This document shows, one piece after another, positions 7,515-19,414 of a stretch of DNA of 64,000 nucleotides (its first letter is position 1; the number at the start of each line of letters is the position of its first letter). The DNA lies in the NCBI RefSeq assembly GCF_001654985.1, contig NZ_LXEU01000069.1:38266-102265 (forward strand), in the 5' to 3' direction. This DNA comes from Kluyvera georgiana ATCC 51603 (GTDB taxonomy: Bacteria > Pseudomonadota > Gammaproteobacteria > Enterobacterales > Enterobacteriaceae). Made by a program: the position numbers and the translations under genes. The notes beneath the pieces were generated by a model that worked only from the letters and a program-made list of their open reading frames with translations, did not search any database and was not told the origin of the DNA.

Positions 7515-8279
7515 ATGAAAAACCTGTTCGACCTGAGCGGTAAACGCGCGCTGATTACCGGCTCCGCGCAGGGTATTGGCAACCTGCTGGCCAGCGGTCT
7601 GGCGGCACATGGTGCAGAGATTGTGATTAACGACATCACCCAGCAGCGCGCGCAGGCGGCGGCGGAGAAACTGGTGGCCGAAGGCTATCGCGCGGTTGGC
7701 TATGGTTTTGACGTGACCAATGGGGAAGAGGTGGCACACGCTATCGCGAAAATTGAAAGGGAAGTGGGAGCCATTGATATTTTAATTAACAACGCCGGTA
7801 TCCAGCGTCGTTATCCTTTCACTGAATTCCCGGAAGCGGAGTGGGACAAAGTGATTGATGTAAACCAGAAATCGGTCTTTCTGGTGTCGCAGCAGGTTTC
7901 CCGCTACATGGTGCAACGCCGCCGCGGGAAGATTATCAATATTTGCTCGATGCAGAGCGAGTTAGGCCGCAAAACTATTACTCCGTACGCGGCGTCAAAA
8001 GGCGCGGTCAAAATGTTAACCCGTGGGATGTGCGTGGAATTGGTGGAATACAATATTCAGGTCAACGGTATTGCGCCCGGTTATTTCGCCACCGACATGA
8101 CCACCGCGCTGGTTAACGATGAGGCATTCTCCGCCTGGCTGTTCCAGCGCACGCCCGCCGCCCGCTGGGGTAAGCCGGAAGAACTGATTGGCGCGGCGGT
8201 ATATCTTGCCGCGCCGGCCTCTGACTTTGTTAATGGACATCTTCTGTTTGTGGACGGCGGCATGCTGGCCGCGGTCTGA
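7515..8279 (+). CDS. idnO: Gluconate 5-dehydrogenase (5-ketogluconate reductase), IdnO-like
   Basis: 254-residue cytoplasmic short-chain dehydrogenase/reductase that would reduce 5-keto-D-gluconate to D-gluconate with NAD(P)H. Seen are the cofactor motif TGSAQGIG (15-22), NNAG (92-95), the active-site Ser in CSMQSE (around 145-148) and Tyr158-x3-Lys162. Runs such as NAGIQRR, FTEFPE, ICSMQSELGR and YAASKGAVKMLTRGMCVEL are shared with E. coli IdnO. The ATG at 7515 has AAGGAG at the right distance; extending further upstream would run through the operator region. It heads a three-gene unit with a transporter and an IdnR-like regulator. Unlike the E. coli idn operon, there is no idnD next to it. 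Confidence 0.85.
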   Translation: MKNLFDLSGKRALITGSAQGIGNLLASGLAAHGAEIVINDITQQRAQAAAEKLVAEGYRAVGYGFDVTNGEEVAHAIAKIEREVGAIDILINNAGIQRRYPFTEFPEAEWDKVIDVNQKSVFLVSQQVSRYMVQRRRGKIINICSMQSELGRKTITPYAASKGAVKMLTRGMCVELVEYNIQVNGIAPGYFATDMTTALVNDEAFSAWLFQRTPAARWGKPEELIGAAVYLAAPASDFVNGHLLFVDGGMLAAV

Positions 8280-8288
8280 TCAATAATG

Positions 8289-8305
8289 GGCCGCAACGCG
8301 CGGCC
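8289..8305 (+). other. Short GC hairpin after idnO
   Basis: GGCCGC-AACGC-GCGGCC forms a 6-base-pair stem ten bases after the idnO stop. It lacks a U-tract, so it is a weak terminator at most; it might protect the 3' end of the idnO message. Confidence 0.35.
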
Positions 8306-8326
8306 TGAGAGATATACACAAAATCA

Positions 8327-8425
8327 TTCAAGTTGCATCAAGGCGGCAAGGGAATGAATCCCCAAGAGCGTACATAAGTACGTGACTGGGGTGAATGAGC
8401 GCAGCCAACGCGGAGGCAGCTTGAA
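8327..8425. repeat. ERIC element (enterobacterial repetitive intergenic consensus)
   Basis: About 99 bases with imperfect inverted ends (TTCAAGTTGC against GCAGCTTGAA) and a central palindromic core that reads CCCCAAGAGCGTACATAAG, then TACGTGACTGGGGTGA. This core closely follows the ERIC consensus used for ERIC-PCR. It lies between idnO and the transporter gene, inside the likely transcription unit, and would fold as a long hairpin in the RNA. Confidence 0.85.
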
Positions 8426-8462
8426 GGATGAAGTGTATAAAACAATAATCCAAGGAGTGAGT

Positions 8463-9746
8463 ATGAATATGCTCGCAAAACTGCCGGCGCGTCGCTGGTG
8501 GTATTTAATGCCGATTATTTTTATTACCTACAGCTTAGCTTATCTCGACCGCGCCAATTACGGCTTTGCCGCTGCCGCCGGTATTGAGCATGATTTAGGA
8601 ATTACTCAGGGAACCGCATCGTTAATTGGCGCGCTGTTCTTCCTGGGCTACTTCTTCTTCCAGGTACCGGGCGCGATGTATGCCGTTAAGCATAGCGTGC
8701 GCAAAATGATCTTTTGCAGCCTGATCCTTTGGGGGCTCTGCGCCGCGGCGACCGGCTTTGTGAGCAATATCCCTACGCTGATGGCGATCCGTTTTATTCT
8801 TGGGATCGTCGAGGCGGCGGTAATGCCTGCGATGCTGATTTATATCAGCAACTGGTTTACCAAAACCGAACGTTCGCGCGCCAATACCTTTTTGATTCTC
8901 GGTAACCCGGTGACGGTGCTGTGGATGTCGATTGTCTCCGGCTACCTGATTGAAGCCTGGGGCTGGCGTGAAATGTTTATTTTCGAAGGCATTCCGGCGG
9001 TGATTTGGGCGTTTTGCTGGGTGATTCTGGTACGCGATAAACCGGCGGATGCGGGTTGGTTAAGCGCGCAGGAAAAAGAGGCGTTACAGCAGGCGATGGA
9101 TCGCGAGCAGCGCGATATCAAGCCGATGCGTAACTACGGTGAAGCAATGCGTTCGCGTAGTGTCATTATGCTTTGCGCGGTACACGCGCTGTGGAGCATT
9201 GGGGTGTATGGCTTCATGATGTGGATGCCGTCAATTCTCAAAAACGCGGCGCAGATGGATATCGTGGCGGTGGGCTGGCTGGCGGCGGTGCCGTACCTGG
9301 CAGCGATCTGCCTGATGCTCACCGTCTCCTGGCTATCCGATAAATTCCAGAACCGTAAGCTGTTTATCTGGCCGCTGCTGTTGATTGCCGCCATTGCGTT
9401 CTTCGCCTCGTGGATGCTGGGCAACCAATCTTTCTGGCTCTCCTACGCGCTGCTGGTCGTGGCCGCCGCCTGTATGTATGCGCCTTATGGGCCGTTCTTT
9501 GCGCTGATCCCCGAACTGTTGCCGCGTAATGTCTCCGGCGTATCGATGGGGATGATTAACAGCTTTGGCGCGTTAGGGGCCTTCCTCGGCGCGTGGCTGG
9601 TGGGTTACCTCAACGGCGTGACCGGCGGGCCGGGCGTCTCCTACACCTTTATGGCGATCGCCCTGCTGGCGTCGGTGGTGCTGATGTACTGCGTTCGCGC
9701 GCAAAATGAAGCCACCTCGCCGTCGGCTGAGATGGCAACGCGTTAA
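8463..9746 (+). CDS. ACS-family MFS transporter, probably for a keto- or sugar acid
   Basis: 427 residues, about 12 membrane segments. The anion:cation symporter (ACS) branch of the major facilitator superfamily is indicated by the N-terminal RRWWYLMPIIF and YLDRANYGFA stretch in the first membrane helix, as in tartrate, galactonate and 2-ketogluconate carriers. Start: ATG at 8463 has AAGGAG five bases upstream; an upstream in-frame start at 8382 would lie in the ERIC element. Placed between idnO and an IdnR-like regulator, it likely imports 5-ketogluconate, idonate or a related acid. This role is filled in E. coli by the unrelated GntP-type IdnT, so the pairing is a different solution. Substrate is inferred from neighbours only. 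Confidence 0.82.
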   Translation: MNMLAKLPARRWWYLMPIIFITYSLAYLDRANYGFAAAAGIEHDLGITQGTASLIGALFFLGYFFFQVPGAMYAVKHSVRKMIFCSLILWGLCAAATGFVSNIPTLMAIRFILGIVEAAVMPAMLIYISNWFTKTERSRANTFLILGNPVTVLWMSIVSGYLIEAWGWREMFIFEGIPAVIWAFCWVILVRDKPADAGWLSAQEKEALQQAMDREQRDIKPMRNYGEAMRSRSVIMLCAVHALWSIGVYGFMMWMPSILKNAAQMDIVAVGWLAAVPYLAAICLMLTVSWLSDKFQNRKLFIWPLLLIAAIAFFASWMLGNQSFWLSYALLVVAAACMYAPYGPFFALIPELLPRNVSGVSMGMINSFGALGAFLGAWLVGYLNGVTGGPGVSYTFMAIALLASVVLMYCVRAQNEATSPSAEMATR

Positions 9747-9828
9747 GGTTGAGGGAGGAGTGCAGTCGCTAACCGGCTGTGATAAGGTTCTCTGCGAGCA
9801 TAATGGGCTGTTGGTCGTAGAGAACCTC

Positions 9829-10821
9829 ATGAAAAACAATCGGATGACATTACAGGATATTGCCGCGCTGGCCGGGCTGAATAAGATGACGGTCAGCCGT
9901 TATCTGCGTGACCCGAATCAGGTGTCGCAGCGCAGCCGCGAATTGATTTCGAAAGTCATGGAAGAGAACAACTACATTCCCAACCGCGCCCCGGAAATTC
10001 TGCTCAACGCCCGCAGCAAAACCATTGGCGTGCTAATCCCTTCGTTCCGTAATCAGATCTTTGCCGACGTGCTGGCGGGGATTGAATCCGTCACCTCGGC
10101 CTGCCAGTACCAGACGCTGATCGCTAACTACGAATACGACGCCGAGCGCGAGGAGCGTGAGGTGCTGAACCTGCTCTCCTACAATATCGACGGCCTGATC
10201 CTCACGGGAAAACTGCATACCGAACGGATGGTACAGTACGTGCGCGCCAGCGGCGTTCCGGTGGCGGAGCTGATGGATATTAGCGGCCAGTATCTGGATA
10301 TTCAGGTTGGCTTTGATAACGAAAAAGCGGCGTACGAAATGACGCAGGCCTTTATCGACAGCGGCAAGCGCAGCATTGCGTTCTTTGGTTCGATGGATGA
10401 CCCTCGCGATCTCAGCCGTTTTCGCGGCACCGAGAAAGCGCTGGCGGCACAGGGGCTGGAAGCGTACCACCTGGCGCCAAAAACGATTTCGTCGGTGACG
10501 CTGGGCCGCAAGATGTTCCAGCAGGCGATGGCGGAAAAACCAGATATTGACGCGATTTTCTGTACCAACGATGACCTTGCCGTCGGCGTGCTGCTGGAGT
10601 GTCAGGCGCAGCACTTCGACGTGCCGGGAAAAATGGCGATTGCCGGTTTCCACGGTCTGGAAATTGGCCGCGCGCGGCTGCAAAAAATTGCCAGCGTGAT
10701 TACGCCGCGCTTTGAGATTGGTAAAACGGCAGCGGATATTCTGATTAAGCGCTTGAACGGGAAAGATGTGCCGGGCAGCGTCAACCTCGGTTACCAGATC
10801 TATTACGGCGATACGCTGTAG
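9829..10821 (+). CDS. idnR: LacI/GalR-family regulator, IdnR/GntR-like
   Basis: 330 residues. The helix-turn-helix is in MTLQDIAALAGLNKMTVSRY (about 6-25), followed by a ligand-binding domain. NYIPNRAP, FADVLAGIESVT, NIDGLILT, VAELMD, FCTNDD, AGFHGLEIGR and LGYQIY are shared with E. coli IdnR and in part GntR, which sense 5-ketogluconate/idonate and gluconate. The start at 9829 puts the DNA-binding motif at the usual place; the next ATG (9844) is the alternative. It probably controls its own operon through the GTTACGCGTAAC site upstream of idnO. Convergent with leuD. Confidence 0.82.
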   Translation: MKNNRMTLQDIAALAGLNKMTVSRYLRDPNQVSQRSRELISKVMEENNYIPNRAPEILLNARSKTIGVLIPSFRNQIFADVLAGIESVTSACQYQTLIANYEYDAEREEREVLNLLSYNIDGLILTGKLHTERMVQYVRASGVPVAELMDISGQYLDIQVGFDNEKAAYEMTQAFIDSGKRSIAFFGSMDDPRDLSRFRGTEKALAAQGLEAYHLAPKTISSVTLGRKMFQQAMAEKPDIDAIFCTNDDLAVGVLLECQAQHFDVPGKMAIAGFHGLEIGRARLQKIASVITPRFEIGKTAADILIKRLNGKDVPGSVNLGYQIYYGDTL

Positions 10822-10834
10822 GCGGGAAGAAGAG

Positions 10835-10858
10835 GCTGGCCACCGTGCGGTGACCAGC
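10835..10858. terminator. Stem-loop between convergent idnR-like gene and leuD
   Basis: Ten-base arms GCTGGCCACC and GGTGACCAGC (one mismatch) with a 4-base loop GTGC, placed in the 45-base gap between the two converging genes. No clear U-tract; possible bidirectional terminator of the leu operon and the idn module. Confidence 0.5.
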
Positions 10859-10866
10859 GGGAGAGA

Positions 10867-11472
10867 TTACTGCATAAACGCCGGTTGCTTGTTCTCGTAG
10901 GCCGAGATGGCGTCTTCGTGCTGCAAGGTCAGGCCAATGCTGTCCAGCCCGTTGAGCATGCAGTGGCGGCGGAAGTCGTCGATTTTAAAGCTGTACGACT
11001 TATCGCCCGCTTTCACCACCTGCGCTTCCAGATCCACTTCAAATTTAATGCCCGGGTTCGCCTGTACCAGCTTGAACAGCTCATCGACCTGCGCGTCACT
11101 TAACGTCACCGGCAGCAGCTGGTTGTTGAAGCTGTTGCCGTAGAAGATGTCGGCGAAGCTCGGCGCTATCACCACTTTAAAACCGTAGTCGGTCAGCGCC
11201 CACGGCGCGTGCTCACGGGATGAGCCGCAGCCGAAGTTTTCGCGCGCCAGCAGAATCGACGCCCCTTTGTATTCCGGGAAGTTCAGCACGAACTCGGGGT
11301 TCGGCTGCTCGCCTTTGTCGTCGAGGAAGCGCCAGTCGTTAAACAGGTGCGCGCCAAAGCCGGTGCGGGTCACCTTCTGCAAAAACTGCTTCGGGATGAT
11401 GGCATCGGTATCGACGTTCGCGGCATCCAGCGGCACCACCAGTCCCGTATGTTGGGTAAATTTCTCTGCCAT
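10867..11472 (-). CDS. leuD: 3-isopropylmalate dehydratase small subunit LeuD
   Basis: 201 residues. With LeuC it isomerises 2-isopropylmalate to 3-isopropylmalate in leucine synthesis. It carries the swivelling aconitase C-terminal domain: [11 protein letters not shown] (about 21-31), [19 protein letters not shown] with the conserved [11 protein letters not shown] substrate loop, and FADIFYGN. Same length as the E. coli protein. Last gene of leuABCD, 10 bases after leuC. Confidence 0.97.
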   Translation of the reverse strand: MAEKFTQHTGLVVPLDAANVDTDAIIPKQFLQKVTRTGFGAHLFNDWRFLDDKGEQPNPEFVLNFPEYKGASILLARENFGCGSSREHAPWALTDYGFKVVIAPSFADIFYGNSFNNQLLPVTLSDAQVDELFKLVQANPGIKFEVDLEAQVVKAGDKSYSFKIDDFRRHCMLNGLDSIGLTLQHEDAISAYENKQPAFMQ

Positions 11473-11482
11473 GATGGTTTCC

Positions 11483-12883
11483 TTATTTCATGCTACGAAT
11501 GTCGGCGAAATGGCCGGTTACCGCGGCCGCTGCCGCCATCGCCGGGCTCACCAGGTGCGTACGACCACCGCGGCCCTGACGGCCTTCAAAGTTACGGTTG
11601 CTGGTGGAGGCGCAGCGCTCGCCAGGATTCAGGCGGTCATTATTCATCGCCAGGCACATCGAGCAGCCCGGCAGACGCCATTCAAAACCAGCTTCGATAA
11701 AGATCTTATCCAGACCTTCCGCTTCCGCCTGCGCTTTCACCGGGCCGGAGCCTGGCACTACCAGCGCCTGCACGCCAGGCGCCACTTTACGGCCTTTGGC
11801 GATTTCCGCCGCCGCGCGCAGATCTTCAATGCGTGAGTTGGTGCAGGATCCGATAAAGACTTTATCGATCGCCACATCGGTCAGCGGGATCCCCGGCTTC
11901 AGGCCCATGTAAGCCAATGCTTTTTCGGCGCTGGCGCGCTCGACCGGATCGTTGAACGAGGCCGGATCCGGAATGTTGTCATTTACGGAGATAACCTGGC
12001 CTGGGTTAGTCCCCCAGGTGACCTGCGGCGCAATCTCTTCCGCTTGCAGGGTGACGACGCTGTCGAAAGTGGCGCCTTCATCCGTTTGCAGGGTTTTCCA
12101 GTAGGCGACCGCGTCGTCAAAATCTTTGCCTTTCGGTGCGTGCAGACGGCCCTCGACATAGTTGAAGGTGGTCTGATCCGGTGCGACCAGGCCCGCTTTC
12201 GCGCCCAGTTCAATCGCCATGTTGCACAGGGTCATGCGGCCTTCCATGGTCAGGTCGCGAATCGCCTCACCGCAGAATTCCACCACGTGACCGGTGCCGC
12301 CAGCGCTACCGGTTTTACCGATAATCGCCAGCACGATGTCTTTAGCGGTGATGCCCGGCGCGGCTTTGCCGTTCACTTCAATCTTCATGGTTTTGGCGCG
12401 ACCCTGTTTCAGGGTCTGCGTGGCCAGTACGTGCTCCACTTCCGAGGTGCCGATACCGAATGCCAGCGCGCCAAATGCGCCGTGGGTGGCGGTGTGGGAG
12501 TCGCCGCAGACGATAGTCATCCCCGGCAGGGTGACGCCCTGTTCCGGCCCCATGACGTGCACGATACCCTGATATGGGTGATTCAGGTCATACAGTTCGA
12601 CGCCGAACTCGTTGCAGTTCTTAATCAGCTCCTGCATCTGGATACGCGCCATCTCGCCGGAGGCGTTGATGTCTTTGGTCTGCGTGGAGACGTTGTGATC
12701 CATGGTGGCGAAAGTTTTACCCGGCTGACGCACCGGGCGGTTGTGCGCACGCAGGCCGTCAAACGCCTGCGGCGAGGTCACTTCGTGTACCAGATGGCGG
12801 TCGATATACAGCAGCGGCGTTTCGTTAGGCGCTTCATAGACCACGTGGGCATCAAACAACTTCTCGTATAAGGTCTTCGCCAT
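11483..12883 (-). CDS. leuC: 3-isopropylmalate dehydratase large subunit LeuC
   Basis: 466 residues, cytoplasmic aconitase-family subunit that carries a [4Fe-4S] cluster. The cluster cysteines are seen in [13 protein letters not shown] and in [10 protein letters not shown]. Other hallmarks are the N-terminal [17 protein letters not shown] and [27 protein letters not shown]. The start ATG follows the leuB stop by two bases (TAACCATG), showing tight operon packing. Works with LeuD in the second step of leucine synthesis. Confidence 0.97.
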   Translation of the reverse strand: MAKTLYEKLFDAHVVYEAPNETPLLYIDRHLVHEVTSPQAFDGLRAHNRPVRQPGKTFATMDHNVSTQTKDINASGEMARIQMQELIKNCNEFGVELYDLNHPYQGIVHVMGPEQGVTLPGMTIVCGDSHTATHGAFGALAFGIGTSEVEHVLATQTLKQGRAKTMKIEVNGKAAPGITAKDIVLAIIGKTGSAGGTGHVVEFCGEAIRDLTMEGRMTLCNMAIELGAKAGLVAPDQTTFNYVEGRLHAPKGKDFDDAVAYWKTLQTDEGATFDSVVTLQAEEIAPQVTWGTNPGQVISVNDNIPDPASFNDPVERASAEKALAYMGLKPGIPLTDVAIDKVFIGSCTNSRIEDLRAAAEIAKGRKVAPGVQALVVPGSGPVKAQAEAEGLDKIFIEAGFEWRLPGCSMCLAMNNDRLNPGERCASTSNRNFEGRQGRGGRTHLVSPAMAAAAAVTGHFADIRSMK

Positions 12884-12885
12884 GG

Positions 12886-15548
<2,663 letters not shown>

Positions 15549-15591
15549 GGTTTAGGTCCTTGGTTAACTTGGGGCGCCTTGCTACGAGCAT

Positions 15592-15621
15592 AAAAAAACC
15601 CGCGCAGCGGCGCGGGTTTTT
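15592..15621 (-). terminator. leu operon attenuator
   Basis: Perfect GC-rich stem AACCCGCGC / GCGCGGGTT with a 4-base loop, followed on the minus strand by a run of T. It lies between leuL and leuA, the classical attenuator position. Confidence 0.9.
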
Positions 15622-15639
15622 CGTTTAACTGATGATGAC

Positions 15640-15726
15640 TTAACGTTGAACGTCGCACACCAGCCTACCGCGCACAGAAGAGGCGTTTAGTAGTAGTAGG
15701 CCGTTGAAGCGAGTGGTACGGAACAT
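15640..15726 (-). CDS. leuL: leu operon leader peptide LeuL
   Basis: 28-residue leader peptide, same length as in E. coli. Residues 10-13 are four leucines, all written with the rare CTA codon, so slow translation when leucyl-tRNA is short would favour the antiterminator form. Translation from the ATG at 15726 ends at TAA (15640-15642), just before the attenuator. GGAG lies upstream of the start. Residues outside the leucine run differ from E. coli, as is usual for leader peptides. Confidence 0.92.
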   Translation of the reverse strand: MFRTTRFNGLLLLNASSVRGRLVCDVQR

Positions 15727-16326
15727 GTCATCATTCTCCAGATGAATTCGATATGCTTTTAGTGGTACTGGATATGCTTTCTGATGTCAACCCTGAGTGA
15801 AGAAAAGAGGACAAAGGAAGGGGGGAAAGGAAACGGGTAAATTAGCTAATTGTGCTGACGAGTGTCTCACTTTATAGAATATCGTTTTCTTAGGTTGTTC
15901 ATGGTTTTAATATTTTGTCGCATATTCACATGATTAATCGCAACTTATCATGAGTTGGTCACGTTTTCGTGTTTAACCTATCAATTTGATAATGTTGGTT
16001 TTATTGTTTGATAGCTCACCGCCTGTGAAGATAAAACACTATTTCTGCTACCAGAATGTTAATTTTGACAGTATCAAAAATAAAACAATTTAATAATGCT
16101 TAATTTAATGTGTCTTTTTCTGTCTGTTGTATATTCGTCTAATCTATGGGTAAACTATCTACCATTAGCTTGGTGATATAAATTAAGGGTGATTTTCTTT
16201 GGGAAATTCACTCTTATGCATCTTTATATATTCCTATTTTTATTTAATTCTCTTTTTTGGATTTTATATGCATGGTAAATCATATAGCCTCAATATATTA
16301 CTGCGATTCTGTAAAGGGAGTTTTGT
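15727..16326. promoter_or_regulatory. AT-rich divergent region between leuLABCD and leuO
   Basis: 600 bases without a gene. The part from about 15840 to 16310 is strikingly rich in A and T with many short T and A runs. In E. coli this interval holds the leu promoter, the leuO promoter and H-NS/LeuO binding sites; similar control is likely here but exact promoters were not assigned. Confidence 0.7.
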
Positions 16327-17298
16327 ATGACAATGGAGTCTGAGAGCGTAATTAGCGCGCCGGAGAAGCAGCGAGTCTCTGTTAATGAAGGAACCAAACC
16401 GCAGCTTCGAATGGTCGATTTAAATCTACTGACCGTATTTGATGCGGTGATGCAGGAGCAAAATATTACCCGTGCCGCGCATATGCTTGGCATGTCCCAG
16501 CCCGCGGTCAGCAACGCCGTGGCGCGTTTGAAGGTGATGTTTAACGACGAGCTGTTCGTTCGCTACGGCCGCGGCATCCAGCCTACCGCTCGCGCTTTCC
16601 AGCTGTTCGGCTCCATTCGTCAGGCGCTGCAGTTGGTGCAAAATGAATTGCCAGGTTCGGGTTTTGAGCCGTTGAGCAGCGAACGGGTATTTAATCTTTG
16701 TGTTTGCAGTCCGCTGGATAATTATCTGACGTCTATTATCTTAAATAAGGTGAATGAAGTCGCACCACATATTCACATGGTGTTTAAATCATCCTTAAAC
16801 CAAAACACTGAGCATCAGCTACGTTACCAGGAAATCGAATTTGTCCTGGGATACGAAGAGTTTCGCCGCCCGGAATTTGCGTGTGTCCCTTTATTTAATG
16901 ACGAAATGGTGCTCGTGGTCAGTAAGACGCATCCTCGCATTAACGGTCCGGTTTCGGAATCTCAAATTTATCAGGAAGAGCACGCGGTGGTTTCGCTGGA
17001 TCGCTATGCGTCATTTAGCCAACCGTGGTATGACTCGGTGGATAAACAAAGCCGTATTGCCTATCAGGGCATGGCGCTGGTCAGCGTATTAAATGTGGTT
17101 TCTCAAACCCATCTGGTCGCCATCGCGCCGCGCCGCCTGGCGGAAGAGTTTTCCGAGCAGCTTCACTTGCAGGTATTACCGCTTCCGATGAAGCTAAATA
17201 GCCGTACCTGCTACCTTTCCTGGCATGAGGCGGCGGGCCGTGATAAAGGTCACCAGTGGATGGAAGAGCTGCTGGTCAATGCTTGCCGTCCGCAATAG
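16327..17298 (+). CDS. leuO: LysR-type regulator LeuO
   Basis: 323 residues. Transcription factor that counteracts H-NS silencing of many genes. N-terminal helix-turn-helix is visible at about 38-60 ([26 protein letters not shown]), followed by the long LysR linker helix and a two-lobe effector domain. The start at 16327 has GGGAG six bases upstream; the first 20 or so residues differ from E. coli while [20 protein letters not shown] onward is nearly the same. Sits between the leu and ilvIH operons as in E. coli, with an AT-rich promoter region in front. Confidence 0.95.
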   Translation: MTMESESVISAPEKQRVSVNEGTKPQLRMVDLNLLTVFDAVMQEQNITRAAHMLGMSQPAVSNAVARLKVMFNDELFVRYGRGIQPTARAFQLFGSIRQALQLVQNELPGSGFEPLSSERVFNLCVCSPLDNYLTSIILNKVNEVAPHIHMVFKSSLNQNTEHQLRYQEIEFVLGYEEFRRPEFACVPLFNDEMVLVVSKTHPRINGPVSESQIYQEEHAVVSLDRYASFSQPWYDSVDKQSRIAYQGMALVSVLNVVSQTHLVAIAPRRLAEEFSEQLHLQVLPLPMKLNSRTCYLSWHEAAGRDKGHQWMEELLVNACRPQ

Positions 17299-17309
17299 CC
17301 TCTGGCAAT

Positions 17310-17335
17310 AAGCAGAATGCATTAGCATTCTGCTT
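17310..17335 (+). terminator. leuO terminator hairpin
   Basis: Perfect 11-base-pair stem AAGCAGAATGC / GCATTCTGCTT with loop ATTA, 11 bases after the leuO stop. The following T-rich stretch is weak. Confidence 0.7.
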
Positions 17336-17687
17336 ATCTTGTCTATCAAGCTAAAAGTAGAATATTGTTCTGTTGTTGTCCCTGGCGCGGCGCGGTGAGA
17401 AAGTGAAAAATGCAGGTTTTGCTGTAATGATGTCATTCGCCCGAGTATCTACGTCCTCCTTTTCTTATCGATGAAGTAATCCACCATCATTTTCCCTTTT
17501 CTCTTTATTTTTTCTCTTTTGGGTACTGCACCTACGCCGGATGGGTGAATTGCCTGCCTGGTGGCGAGCGGTTATGTTAGGTCGTGACCTTAATTCAGCG
17601 CCGGTGGATGGCTGACGCGCCGTCGACGCATGACCGTCGGAAAATGATTTCCCCGGTCATCAAGAAAGAGAAGCCTGGAGGCAAATC
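17336..17687 (+). promoter_or_regulatory. ilvIH upstream region
   Basis: About 350 bases without a gene. In E. coli this stretch carries the ilvIH promoter and several Lrp sites. Here a T- and CT-rich stretch (about 17455-17525) and a GC-rich leader before ilvI are visible; individual Lrp sites were not assigned. Confidence 0.5.
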
Positions 17688-19412
17688 ATGGAGATGTTGT
17701 CAGGAGCCGAGATGGTCGTCCGATCGTTAATCGATCAGGGCGTAAAGCAGGTATTTGGCTACCCGGGGGGCGCGGTCCTCGATATTTATGACGCGCTGCA
17801 TACGGTCGGCGGCATCGATCACGTACTGGTTCGCCACGAACAGGCGGCGGTGCACATGGCTGACGGCCTGGCGCGCGCGACCGGTGAAGTGGGAGTAGTG
17901 CTGGTCACCTCTGGCCCGGGGGCGACGAACGCCATCACCGGGATTGCAACGGCCTATATGGACTCCATCCCGCTGGTGGTGCTTTCCGGTCAGGTGGCCA
18001 CTTCGCTGATTGGCTATGATGCGTTTCAGGAGTGCGACATGGTCGGGATCTCCCGTCCGGTGGTGAAGCACAGCTTCCTGGTGAAACAGACCGAAGATAT
18101 TCCCGCTGTGCTGAAGAAAGCTTTCTGGCTGGCGGCCAGCGGTCGTCCGGGACCGGTCGTTGTCGACCTGCCGAAAGATATCCTCAACCCGGCGAATAAA
18201 CTGCCGTACGTCTGGCCGGATGCGGTCAGCATGCGCTCTTACAACCCAACGACTACGGGCCATAAAGGGCAGATTAAGCGTGCGCTGCAAACGCTGATTG
18301 CGGCGAAAAAACCGGTGGTATACGTCGGCGGCGGGGTGGTTAACGCCGAGTGCCACGCACAGCTGCGTACGTTGATTGAAAAACTGAACCTGCCGGTAGC
18401 CTCTTCATTAATGGGGCTCGGCGGCTTCCCGGCCACCCATCGTCAGGCGTTAGGTATGCTGGGGATGCACGGTACCTATGAAGCCAACATGACCATGCAT
18501 CATTCTGACGTGATCTTCGCCGTTGGGGTGCGCTTTGACGATCGCACCACCAATAACCTCGCGAAGTACTGCCCGGATGCCACTGTACTGCACATTGATA
18601 TCGATCCGACGTCGATCTCCAAAACGGTACCGGCGGATATTCCGATCGTCGGTGACGCAGGTCTGGTGCTCGATCAAATGCTGGAGTTGCTGGATCAAGA
18701 AAGCGTCGCCCAGCCGCTGGATGATATTCGCGACTGGTGGCAGCAGATTGAACAGTGGCGCGCCCGTCACTGCCTGAAGTATGACGATAAGAGCGAACAA
18801 ATTAAGCCCCAGGCGGTGGTCGAAACCGTCTGGAAACTGACCCAGGGCGACGCCTACGTGACGTCCGACGTTGGGCAGCATCAGATGTTTGCCGCGCTGT
18901 ACTACCCGTTTGATAAGCCGCGTCGTTGGATCAACTCCGGCGGTCTGGGCACCATGGGCTTTGGCCTTCCCGCTGCGCTGGGCGTCAAAATGGCGCTGCC
19001 GGAAGAAACCGTCATTTGCGTGACTGGCGATGGCAGCATCCAGATGAACATTCAGGAGCTGTCGACCGCGCTGCAATATGAGCTGCCGGTGCTGGTGTTG
19101 AACCTGAATAATGGCTATCTGGGGATGGTGAAACAGTGGCAGGACATGATTTACTCCGGGCGTCATTCTCAGTCCTATATGCAGTCGCTGCCAGACTTTG
19201 TGCGCCTGGCTGAAGCTTACGGGCATGTTGGTATTCGCATTACGCGTCCGGACGAGCTGGAGAGCAAGCTCGCTGAGGCGCTGGAGCAGGTGCGCAATAA
19301 TCGCCTGGTGTTTGTCGACGTCGCCGTCGACGGTAGCGAACATGTCTACCCGATGCAGATTCGCGGCGGGGCAATGGACGAGATGTGGCTGAGCAAAACG
19401 GAGAGAACCTGA
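17688..19412 (+). CDS. ilvI: Acetolactate synthase III large subunit IlvI
   Basis: 574 residues. Thiamine-diphosphate enzyme making acetolactate or acetohydroxybutyrate for valine, leucine and isoleucine. Seen are the N-terminal [15 protein letters not shown] and [12 protein letters not shown] (with the ThDP-activating Glu), and the C-terminal ThDP motif starting [12 protein letters not shown]. Works with the regulatory subunit IlvH encoded two bases downstream. The ATG is preceded by GGAGG. One oddity: the loop just after the ThDP motif reads [14 protein letters not shown], with Gly476 where E. coli IlvI has Arg. Confidence 0.96.
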   Translation: MEMLSGAEMVVRSLIDQGVKQVFGYPGGAVLDIYDALHTVGGIDHVLVRHEQAAVHMADGLARATGEVGVVLVTSGPGATNAITGIATAYMDSIPLVVLSGQVATSLIGYDAFQECDMVGISRPVVKHSFLVKQTEDIPAVLKKAFWLAASGRPGPVVVDLPKDILNPANKLPYVWPDAVSMRSYNPTTTGHKGQIKRALQTLIAAKKPVVYVGGGVVNAECHAQLRTLIEKLNLPVASSLMGLGGFPATHRQALGMLGMHGTYEANMTMHHSDVIFAVGVRFDDRTTNNLAKYCPDATVLHIDIDPTSISKTVPADIPIVGDAGLVLDQMLELLDQESVAQPLDDIRDWWQQIEQWRARHCLKYDDKSEQIKPQAVVETVWKLTQGDAYVTSDVGQHQMFAALYYPFDKPRRWINSGGLGTMGFGLPAALGVKMALPEETVICVTGDGSIQMNIQELSTALQYELPVLVLNLNNGYLGMVKQWQDMIYSGRHSQSYMQSLPDFVRLAEAYGHVGIRITRPDELESKLAEALEQVRNNRLVFVDVAVDGSEHVYPMQIRGGAMDEMWLSKTERT

Positions 19413-19414
19413 TT

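Noticed and set aside
8382..8462. Upstream start for the ACS transporter
   Set aside because: The extra residues are encoded by the ERIC element, while ATG 8463 has a good ribosome site and the usual N terminus.
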